This document shows, one piece after another, positions 1 through 4,666 of a stretch of DNA of 5,853 bases (its first letter is position 1; each line of letters opens with the position of its first letter). Under the pieces are notes generated by a model, which was not told the origin of the DNA, searched no databases, and was given only the letters and a program-made list of their open reading frames with translations. The DNA is from Propionibacteriaceae bacterium (GTDB lineage Bacteria > Actinomycetota > Actinomycetes > Propionibacteriales > Propionibacteriaceae), in contig JAICEV010000246.1 of assembly GCA_025923975.1 (NCBI GenBank), positions 1 through 5,853 of the forward strand, read 5' to 3'. Made by a program: the position numbers and the translations under genes.

Positions 1-587
1 ACAGCGAGGACTACCTCGCGCCCTGCCCCGATCAGTTCGTCGGCGATTTGTACGCCCGACGCGGAGGCACCCACCACCAGCACACCCCCAGCTGCGAGAG
101 CGGCCGGGTTACGGTACGAGTTCGCTGTGAGCACCTCCACGCGATGCGATGCGCCGCGCAAGCCGCCGGGTAGATGCGGTCGGCCGTAGGGACCGGTGGC
201 GACGACGACATGACGAGAGTGCCAGATGCCGTTGTTGGTGACCACGCGGAAACGGGCGCGACCAGGCCCATTCGCCTTTTCGATCTGCAAGACGGCGGTA
301 TCGGTGATGACCGGCGATTCGAAGGAGGCGGCGTACCGTTCCAGGTATCCCACTAGCTCGGCAGAGCTCAGGTAGCCGTCGGGATCGGGGCCTGTGTAGC
401 ACCAGCTGGGCAGTCGGGTCATCCAGTTTGGGGTGAGCAGGTGCAACGAATCCCAGCGCTCGCTACGCCAGCGCTCCGCTACCCGACCGCGATCAAGCAC
501 GACGTGATCATGTCCGGCGGCGGTGAGCAACCGGCTGACGGCCAGCCCGGCGTGCCCTGCCCCGACGATGATGGTGTCAATGCGCAT
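1..587 (-). CDS. Flavin-containing monooxygenase-like / CzcO-type NAD(P)/FAD oxidoreductase, C-terminus outside window
   Basis: Cytosolic flavoprotein that probably uses FAD and NAD(P)H to oxygenate or oxidise a small organic substrate; the substrate cannot be told from sequence. Only the first 195 residues are present, because the gene runs off the left edge. An FAD-binding Rossmann motif, GAGHAG, lies at residues 9-14. The family-typical stretch RWDSLHLLTP starts at residue 44, ATGPYGRP at 130-137, and a second nucleotide-binding motif, GASASG, at 173-178. The segment where relatives of this group usually have an H-S-x-x-Y-R-N-P element reads LTANSYRNP (153-161), so the histidine appears to be replaced by threonine. 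The ATG at 587 begins directly with the beta strand of the Rossmann fold. No Shine-Dalgarno sequence precedes it, and a GTG at 590 is adjacent. It lies 31 bp downstream of the OsmC gene on the same strand, probably in one operon. The family assignment is secure; the reaction is not. Confidence 0.88.
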   Translation of the reverse strand, partial: MRIDTIIVGAGHAGLAVSRLLTAAGHDHVVLDRGRVAERWRSERWDSLHLLTPNWMTRLPSWCYTGPDPDGYLSSAELVGYLERYAASFESPVITDTAVLQIEKANGPGRARFRVVTNNGIWHSRHVVVATGPYGRPHLPGGLRGASHRVEVLTANSYRNPAALAAGGVLVVGASASGVQIADELIGAGREVVLA

Positions 588-618
588 CACGAAGAGGTGT
601 GCCGCTAGCCGATGAAGA

Positions 619-1197
619 TCATTTGCCAGTGACCACGTTGATCATGACCTGTGTTGGATTGGCGAGCGCGTCGTAGACGGCGGAGCGGCGACGGGACTGC
701 TCGACCAGTCCACGCAGCGTCGCGTCGTCCGCATCTCCTTCGATGTGGAAGGTGACTCGGATCTGCTTGTAGCCGTTGCGGACCGTACCTTCAGACAGCC
801 CCAGAATTCCCAACAGGTCAATGTCGCCTTCGACGGTAGACGTGACCTTGTACAGGTCGATTCCCCGCGCGGCCGCGATGTTGGCCAAGCCGGCGGTCAG
901 GCAGGAAGCGATGGCATGCAGCACAAACTCGATCGGCGTCGGCGCATGGTCCTGTCCGACGAGGACTGCGGGATGGTCAGCCTCATATGTGGAGACGTTC
1001 TTGTGCTCCATCTCCTGCATTGCGCCGTAGAAGTCTGAAAACTGTGAGCGACTGTGGGTGCCACTCACCCAGGTGTTGGAGGCTCGGAACTGAAACTTGG
1101 CGATCTCCTTTGATTCTTTGACGGCATCGAGTGTGGCAAACAGAGTCGCCACATCCACTCCGTTGCGGCGCGGTGCCTCAGTTGCAGTAGTGCTCAT
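619..1197 (-). CDS. OsmC/Ohr-fold family protein
   Basis: A 192-residue OsmC-superfamily protein. Classic members (OsmC, Ohr) are dimeric thiol peroxidases that reduce organic hydroperoxides with two cysteines. Here the first conserved cysteine is present (C99 in the family motif AIASCLTAGLA). The second-cysteine region instead reads RRRSAVYDALANPTQV (170-185), and the protein has no other cysteine. It therefore belongs to the one-cysteine OsmC-like subgroup, and a two-Cys Ohr mechanism is unlikely. It is longer than Ohr (about 140 residues) because of an N-terminal extension of roughly 30 residues. The ATG at 1197 was chosen because a perfect AGGAGG sits 6 nt upstream; the frame is open further upstream, but that part crosses the operator region and the TetR gene. 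It is the first gene of a likely operon with the monooxygenase and is divergent from the TetR gene, which probably represses it. The physiological substrate is unknown. Confidence 0.92.
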   Translation of the reverse strand: MSTTATEAPRRNGVDVATLFATLDAVKESKEIAKFQFRASNTWVSGTHSRSQFSDFYGAMQEMEHKNVSTYEADHPAVLVGQDHAPTPIEFVLHAIASCLTAGLANIAAARGIDLYKVTSTVEGDIDLLGILGLSEGTVRNGYKQIRVTFHIEGDADDATLRGLVEQSRRRSAVYDALANPTQVMINVVTGK

Positions 1198-1203
1198 AAA
1201 GTC

Positions 1204-1209
1204 CCTCCT
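1204..1209 (-). promoter_or_regulatory. Shine-Dalgarno of the OsmC gene
   Basis: On the minus strand this reads AGGAGG, followed by a 6-nt spacer (GACTTT) and the ATG at 1197. It is the strongest ribosome-binding site in the window and fixes the OsmC start. Confidence 0.85.
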
Positions 1210-1219
1210 AAAGGACGCT

Positions 1220-1238
1220 TTCGGTCGGTCGACCGAAC
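1220..1238 (+). promoter_or_regulatory. Operator-like site A (probable TetR-type repressor site)
   Basis: The sequence TTCGGTCGGTCGACCGAAC contains a perfect 12-bp palindrome, TCGGTCGACCGA (1225-1236). A related site occurs in inverted orientation at 1276-1294; the two share 15 of 19 positions. It lies between the OsmC ribosome-binding site and the candidate OsmC promoter, so bound repressor would block initiation or early elongation of the OsmC-monooxygenase transcript. The palindrome and the repeat are seen directly. Binding by the adjacent TetR protein is inferred from the divergent arrangement. Confidence 0.6.
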
Positions 1239-1246
1239 TAGCCACG

Positions 1247-1275
1247 AGTGTCACTCCTTGATAAGGTCTTGTCAA
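1247..1275 (-). promoter_or_regulatory. Candidate sigma-70-type promoter for the OsmC-monooxygenase operon
   Basis: On the minus strand a perfect TTGACA (1275-1270) is followed by a 17-nt spacer and GACACT (1252-1247), a weak -10 matching TATAAT at three of six positions. This would start transcription near 1240, directly next to operator-like site A, leaving a leader of about 40 nt. The -35 is good and the -10 is poor, so this is a plausible but unproven promoter. Confidence 0.35.
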
Positions 1276-1279
1276 GACC
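1265..1279. repeat. 15-bp perfect inverted repeat in the divergent promoter region
   Basis: GGTCTTGTCAAGACC is a 7-bp inverted repeat around one central base. It overlaps the candidate -35 hexamer of the OsmC promoter and adjoins operator-like site B. It differs in sequence from sites A and B, so it may bind a different protein. It has no T-run and sits in a promoter region, so a terminator is unlikely. Confidence 0.45.
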
Positions 1280-1294
1280 GATCGAACGACCGAA
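1276..1294 (-). promoter_or_regulatory. Operator-like site B (inverted copy of site A)
   Basis: Read on the minus strand, this is TTCGGTCGTTCGATCGGTC, matching site A at 15 of 19 positions including the first eight. Its own dyad is imperfect. The centres of A and B are 53 bp apart, close to five helical turns, so proteins bound at both would lie on the same DNA face. It is upstream of the chosen TetR start and could mediate autoregulation. This is inference from sequence similarity and spacing. Confidence 0.5.
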
Positions 1295-1322
1295 CGAGCC
1301 TCAGATGATCCACATCTGGGTT

Positions 1323-1327
1323 GGAGG
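1323..1327 (+). promoter_or_regulatory. Shine-Dalgarno supporting the GTG start of the TetR gene
   Basis: GGAGG (within GGAGGGG) lies 10 nt upstream of the GTG at 1338. The alternative in-frame starts, GTG 1248 and ATG 1305, have no comparable site, which favours 1338. Confidence 0.55.
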
Positions 1328-1337
1328 GGACCACATC

Positions 1338-1970
1338 GTGGCGGATGTCGCAATTCGACCCACAGACACGCGGACGCTGATCCTTGACGCGGCGCGAAGC
1401 CGGCTGCTCGCCGACGGCTACGGCGGCCTCTCGACCCGCAAGGTGGCTGATGAAGCCGGAGTGCCATTGAGCCAGCTTCATTACCATTTCGGCTCCAAGC
1501 AGGGCCTGATCCTCGCGCTGCTGGAGGAGGAGAATCAACGCCGCCTGGCGCGCCAACACCGGATGTACGCCGAGGATGCGCCACTTTGGCAGCGCTACGA
1601 GCGCGCCTGCGACTTCCTGGAAGATGATCTTGACTCCGGCTATGTCCGGGTACTGCAGGAGATGATCGCGGCGGGCTGGTCGAACCAGGAGCTCGGCAAC
1701 GCTGTCCGCGAGCTGCTCAACGGCTGGTTCGCCCTGCTCGCCGACGTCGCCCGCGAGACCGAGCACCGCCACGGCCCGCTCGGGCCGTTCACCGCGGAGG
1801 AGGCGGCGACCCTTATCGGCTCCGCCTTCTTCGGCTCCGAGGCCCTGCTGTTGCTGGGCTTCGACCGGGAACAGTTGCCGATCCGCGCATCGCTGCGGCG
1901 GATCGGCGTGATGATCAGGCAGCTCGAAGAAGGGAGAACCCACGATGCGCGCCTGCCAACCGAGTCGTGA
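1338..1970 (+). CDS. TetR/AcrR family transcriptional regulator
   Basis: A 210-residue DNA-binding repressor that would act as a dimer and release its operator on binding a small ligand. The N-terminal TetR helix-turn-helix spans about residues 13-57. The recognition region STRKVADEAGVPLSQLHYHF (32-51) is followed by the hallmark GSKQGL. The helical ligand-binding domain occupies about 75-197. The length is normal for the family. In-frame alternatives start at GTG 1248 and ATG 1305. I prefer GTG 1338 because it has a ribosome-binding site, because the TetR domain begins soon after, and because it leaves both operator-like sites outside the coding region. It is divergent from OsmC and overlaps by 26 bp the next gene (ATG at 1945), so the two are translationally linked. 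It probably represses both its own transcript and the OsmC-monooxygenase operon. The ligand is unknown. Confidence 0.9.
   Translation: MADVAIRPTDTRTLILDAARSRLLADGYGGLSTRKVADEAGVPLSQLHYHFGSKQGLILALLEEENQRRLARQHRMYAEDAPLWQRYERACDFLEDDLDSGYVRVLQEMIAAGWSNQELGNAVRELLNGWFALLADVARETEHRHGPLGPFTAEEAATLIGSAFFGSEALLLLGFDREQLPIRASLRRIGVMIRQLEEGRTHDARLPTES
1931..1936 (+). promoter_or_regulatory. Shine-Dalgarno of the hydrolase/glycosyltransferase chimera
   Basis: AGGGAG lies inside the end of the TetR coding region, 8 nt upstream of the ATG at 1945. It supports the overlapping start of the downstream gene. Confidence 0.6.
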
Positions 1971-2802
1971 GGGTTATGCCGAACGCGACGGCGTCAAGAT
2001 CTTCTACGAGGTGTTCGGCACCGGTGAGCCGACGGTCCTGCTGCTGCCGACCTGGTCGATCATCCACTCCCGGCACTGGAAAATGCAGATCGAGCACATT
2101 GCGCGCTTTCCGCGGCTACGCGACCGGGCGATCTTCGTTGGCAATGACTCCGACATCGTTCCGGACGCGTTCGGGCCTGAGCTGCCGCTGATTCGCGATT
2201 GGACTCGGGCGCATTACTCTTTCGCCGGCTACGTCACAGGTTTCGATCCGTCCGATTTCGCAGATCGGCCACGGCTGCGGCGTGAGCTTGGTTACCGAGA
2301 CGAGGAGCAGGTTTGCATCGTCACGGTCGGCGGCTCCGGAGTCGGTAGCCATCTGCTGCGTCGCGTAGCAGAGGCATTCCGCGAGGCCAAGCGGCAAAAT
2401 CCGGCGCTGCGGATGATCGTAGTCACTGGCCCCAGGATGGACGCAGCCTCATTGCCGCAGCATGACGGCTTGGAGGTGCACGGCTTCATCCACCAGCCGT
2501 ATCGACACCTCGCCGCCTGCGATCTGGCCATCGTGCAGGGAGGCCTGACGACTTGCATGGAGTTGACCGCCACACGGCGGCCGTTCCTCTACGTCCCGCT
2601 CGGCCACCACTTCGAGCAGAACTTCCACGTCCGCCACCGGCTCAACCAATACCGCGCCGGCCGGATGCTCAACTTCGACCAGGCAACACCGGACACCATC
2701 GCGGAGATGATCACCCAAGAGATCGGTCGACAAGTCGATTACAAACCGGTCGAATCCGACGGCGCCACACGCGCCGCCGCACTCATCGCCGAAATGCTCT
2801 AG
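1945..2802 (+). CDS. Chimeric protein: alpha/beta-hydrolase N-terminus joined to GT-B glycosyltransferase C-terminal domain (internally deleted)
   Basis: A 285-residue protein with two unrelated parts. Residues 9-50 (YAERDGVKIFYEVFGTGEP, then LLLPTWSIIHSRHWKMQI) are the first strands of an alpha/beta hydrolase. From about residue 51 (ARFPRLRDRAIFVGN, 53-67) to the end it is the C-terminal half of a UDP-sugar glycosyltransferase of the MurG/GT28-like GT-B type. That half carries VTVGGSGVG (126-134), CDLAIVQGGLTTCMELT (192-208) and the PLGHHFEQN loop (218-226). The hydrolase nucleophile elbow, acid and histidine are absent, as is the acceptor-binding N-domain of the transferase. From memory, actinobacteria have a long protein with a complete hydrolase followed by a complete transferase; this looks like that protein with several hundred codons removed in frame near nt 2086-2110. 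The frame is intact and a ribosome-binding site is present, but neither enzyme should be active alone. It could be a decayed gene, a sugar-nucleotide-binding remnant or an assembly artefact. Confidence 0.85.
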   Translation: MRACQPSREGYAERDGVKIFYEVFGTGEPTVLLLPTWSIIHSRHWKMQIEHIARFPRLRDRAIFVGNDSDIVPDAFGPELPLIRDWTRAHYSFAGYVTGFDPSDFADRPRLRRELGYRDEEQVCIVTVGGSGVGSHLLRRVAEAFREAKRQNPALRMIVVTGPRMDAASLPQHDGLEVHGFIHQPYRHLAACDLAIVQGGLTTCMELTATRRPFLYVPLGHHFEQNFHVRHRLNQYRAGRMLNFDQATPDTIAEMITQEIGRQVDYKPVESDGATRAAALIAEML

Positions 2803-3188
2803 TCCAGACGAGGAGCGAGCGGTTCGGCCTTCGCAGGACGTTGAGTGGTCGCATGTCGGGCCAGCTTGGCCACTGTCAGCAGTACGGCGGAGTCTTCCAA
2901 CGCCTCGAGGCTGTGGCGCTCATCTGGAATGATCAGCAGGTCACCTCGCGCGCCCTCCCATGAATGGCCGCCTGCTAAGAGTCGCACCCGACCGCGCAAG
3001 ATCAAGACTGTTGCCTCACCAGGATTCTCGTGTTCGGCAAGGCGAGCGCCCGCGCTCATGCCGATCACTGTCTGGCGCAGCACCTTCTCATGACCGCCGT
3101 AGACGGTGTCCGCGGTGTGTCGACCGGCCGCGGTTGCGGCCAATTTCATCTGCTGACGTGCGAGGGCCTCGAGCGAGATCTTCTGCAT
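2799..3188 (-). CDS. Small cupin-domain protein
   Basis: A 129-residue single-domain cupin (small beta barrel). Motif 1 spans about residues 49-67 and keeps H53, E58 and G66. The second histidine of the usual HxH is asparagine (H53-E-N55). Motif 2 is GDLLIIPDERHSLEA (82-96), with P88 and H92 kept and the usual glycine of PxGxxH replaced. Three of the four usual metal ligands (H53, E58, H92) therefore remain, with N55 as a possible substitute. The surrounding sequence, LILRGRVRLLAGG before motif 2 and HSLEALEDSAVLL within and after it, is typical of small cupins in stress or regulatory contexts rather than a defined enzyme. It starts 33 bp after the Clp-N gene on the same strand, so they are probably co-transcribed. 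Its ribosome-binding site is weak. Its TAG stop overlaps the TAG of the convergent chimera gene. The function is unknown. Confidence 0.85.
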   Translation of the reverse strand: MQKISLEALARQQMKLAATAAGRHTADTVYGGHEKVLRQTVIGMSAGARLAEHENPGEATVLILRGRVRLLAGGHSWEGARGDLLIIPDERHSLEALEDSAVLLTVAKLARHATTQRPAKAEPLAPRLD

Positions 3189-3221
3189 GCCAACAGTGTC
3201 CCAATTGCCGGGCTGGCGCAG

Positions 3222-4184
3222 TCAGCTGGCTCGACGGCGGCGGAATCGAGAGCGTACGCCCCGGCCGAACAGCTGCTCGGTTACCTCCGGCGATACGTCG
3301 GGCGGGGGTGCCAGCGTGCGGACAGTGGCGCCGAGCCAATCATTCACCACGGTCCACAGCCGGCCGAGTAGGTCGAGTTGTGGGCCGCGGGCCAGCAGTG
3401 GACCGCCGTTCAGCTTAACGATCTGTTTGCCGCGCGCGATGGAGTCAGCGTCCCGTAGCACGATCGTCACGGCCTCGTCGGTCACCGATAGCTCGAGCTG
3501 GCGTGCGGCGGCTTGCTCCGGCGTGTCGTCGGCGGTGTCCTCGGTGCTGACCTCGTCCAGTCTGGCGGCGAGCTGCTCGAGGTCGACGTCGGCCTCGGTG
3601 AGTACCTTCGCTGCGGCACTGTCTGGCCGCTGCAGGATCGCCTCCAGGATGTGGTGGCTGCCGATTGGTGTCTCGCCGGCGAGCTCCGCAGCCAGCGTGA
3701 GCACGTCCTGCGCCGCTGGTGTACGGCCCGCGCCGTGCGTCTGGCGGGGCCCCGGCGAATCGACTCGCGTGAGTACTTCGTTGCGGATCCGATCCAGAGG
3801 ATGCTTGTCGGCGAGAATCTGCGCACCCCTGCCCTCGCCCTCGCGAATCAGTCCGAGCAGGATGTGCTCGGTGCCGATGTAGTTGTGCTTGAGCTGCAAC
3901 GCCTCGCGCAAAGACAGCTCGAGCACCTTCTTCGCCCGCGGGGTGAACGGGATGTGCCCGCCGGGTGACGCCTTGCCTCGTCCGACAATCGCCTCTAGCG
4001 CGTCCCGCACGTTGTCATGGGTGTAACCGAGGGCATTAAGGCTGGTGCACGCCAGCGAGTCCGACGCAGCCAGCAGCCCCAGCAGCAGATGCTCGGTGCC
4101 GATGTAATTGTGGTCCAGCTCCCGGGCCTCTTCCTGAGCACTGACGACGACGTGCCGGGCCTGCCCGGAGAATCGCTCAAACAT
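3222..4184 (-). CDS. ClpC-type Clp N-domain protein without AAA+ ATPase module (ClpC2-like)
   Basis: A 320-residue cytosolic protein that probably modulates substrate choice by the ClpC1-ClpP protease. Residues 1-145 are a full double Clp-N domain starting MFERFSGQARHVV, as in ClpC1, with repeat signatures HNYIGTEHLLLGLL (25-38) and HNYIGTEHILLGLI (100-113). Residues 76-118 look almost identical to mycobacterial ClpC1 as I remember it. The glutamates used by ClpC to bind phospho-arginine (E31, E106 here) and the Phe2/Phe80 pair contacted by cyclomarin in ClpC1 are present. A third, degenerate repeat follows (161-211, with IGSHHILEAIL at 174-184). Then come an acidic linker, an unassigned domain (about 229-290) and an arginine-rich tail (309-318). 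No Walker A or B motif is present. The ATG at 4184 matches the conserved family start. A role as adaptor or as sponge for ClpC1 ligands is inferred from the known ATPase-less ClpC2 (Rv2667). It is followed by the cupin gene. Confidence 0.92.
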   Translation of the reverse strand: MFERFSGQARHVVVSAQEEARELDHNYIGTEHLLLGLLAASDSLACTSLNALGYTHDNVRDALEAIVGRGKASPGGHIPFTPRAKKVLELSLREALQLKHNYIGTEHILLGLIREGEGRGAQILADKHPLDRIRNEVLTRVDSPGPRQTHGAGRTPAAQDVLTLAAELAGETPIGSHHILEAILQRPDSAAAKVLTEADVDLEQLAARLDEVSTEDTADDTPEQAAARQLELSVTDEAVTIVLRDADSIARGKQIVKLNGGPLLARGPQLDLLGRLWTVVNDWLGATVRTLAPPPDVSPEVTEQLFGRGVRSRFRRRRAS

Positions 4185-4196
4185 GTTTCCATTATC
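4184..4196 (-). promoter_or_regulatory. Candidate -10 element and possible leaderless start of the Clp-N gene
   Basis: On the minus strand GATAAT (4196-4191) ends 6 nt before the ATG at 4184, the spacing expected when transcription starts at the A of the ATG. No proper Shine-Dalgarno is present. A TTGACA (4209-4204) is only 7 nt upstream of this -10, too close to pair with it. Leaderless genes are common in actinomycetes; this is a prediction. Confidence 0.4.
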
Positions 4197-4217
4197 AAAA
4201 CCCTGTCAATACACTGC

Positions 4218-4233
4218 TACTAATAGAGTCTCA
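4218..4233 (+). promoter_or_regulatory. Candidate -10 element for the winged-helix gene
   Basis: TACTAAT / TAATAG (4218-4226) lies 6-8 nt upstream of the ATG at 4233, mirroring the divergent Clp-N side. It would again give a leaderless or nearly leaderless mRNA. The match to TANNNT is imperfect and no -35 is clear, so support is weak. Confidence 0.3.
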
Positions 4234-4610
4234 TGGCAGGAGTTACAGTGCCGTCCGAATGGGATGACCGCCTCGCCGCATGGCGCGACGAGCTGGAGTT
4301 ATTAGCCAAGATTGACGACACGCCGTGGGTGCCCCTGGCCACCGCAGAGGTCGAGGCGGGTGTGTCCCGCTCGGCGTTGCGCGCTTGGTACCGCAACGGG
4401 GAGATTGCATCTCGACTGGTCGACGGGCCGCACGGCCCGCAACGGCTGGTGCCGCTGCAGGCTGTGCTGGACCGCGCCGCACAGTCAGCGCGGATCCAGC
4501 GCCGCGCCGAGCGCGAGGTCAGCCTGGAGGCGCAAGTGACGTTACTGCGGCATCGTGTTGATCAGCTGGAGCTCCGACTCGCGGCGCTGGAACGTCACTC
4601 GGACGCCTGA
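4233..4610 (+). CDS. Small MerR/excisionase-like winged-helix protein with coiled-coil tail
   Basis: A 125-residue probable DNA-binding protein. Residues 32-83 resemble a MerR/excisionase-type winged helix: WVPLATAEVEAGVSRSALRA is the helix-turn-helix, AWYRNGEI follows the recognition helix, and the basic stretch SRLVDGPHGPQRLVPLQAV is the wing. Residues about 84-122 form a heptad-like, charged coiled coil with leucines at LLRHRVDQLELRLAALE, suited to dimerisation. There is no effector domain or metal-binding cysteine. Two starts compete. ATG 4233 fits a leaderless transcript. GTG 4248 has a perfect AGGAG at 4238-4242 with a 5-nt spacer and would give 120 residues without touching the DNA-binding domain. 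The gene is divergent from the Clp-N gene and 56 bp upstream of the GT4 gene on the same strand, so it could regulate either. Its target is not evident. Confidence 0.8.
   Translation: MAGVTVPSEWDDRLAAWRDELELLAKIDDTPWVPLATAEVEAGVSRSALRAWYRNGEIASRLVDGPHGPQRLVPLQAVLDRAAQSARIQRRAEREVSLEAQVTLLRHRVDQLELRLAALERHSDA
4238..4242 (+). promoter_or_regulatory. Shine-Dalgarno for an alternative GTG start at 4248
   Basis: AGGAG lies 5 nt upstream of the in-frame GTG at 4248. It sits inside the coding sequence if ATG 4233 is used, so it marks a genuine start ambiguity. Confidence 0.4.
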
Positions 4611-4666
4611 CCTAGGCGAACCCGGTCAGCCCAGCGCTGGTAGTGCCGTTGTGGAATCGTGCGCAT

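Noticed and set aside
1248..1337. TetR gene starting at GTG 1248 or ATG 1305
   Set aside because: Neither start has a ribosome-binding site, the extra residues resemble no TetR N-terminus, and the 1248 start would place operator-like site B and the 15-bp palindrome within coding sequence.
1198..1584. Open frame extending the OsmC protein by 129 residues at its N-terminus
   Set aside because: It would cross the operator region and the start of the divergent TetR gene. The internal ATG at 1197 has a perfect AGGAGG, and the upstream peptide is Arg/Pro/Ser-rich with no OsmC similarity.
1272..1943. Long minus-strand open frame (223 codons) opposite the TetR gene
   Set aside because: It is an antisense shadow of a clear TetR protein, with low-complexity composition and no recognisable domain.
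3187..3882. Plus-strand open frame (231 codons) opposite the Clp-N gene
   Set aside because: The product is an extreme Ser/Arg/Ala-rich sequence, typical of the antisense frame of a GC-rich gene, while the minus strand encodes an unmistakable Clp-N protein.
4631..4640. 10-bp palindrome CCAGCGCTGG between the winged-helix and GT4 genes
   Set aside because: It has no loop and no T-run, so it is not a terminator. A single 10-bp dyad in GC-rich DNA is easily due to chance.
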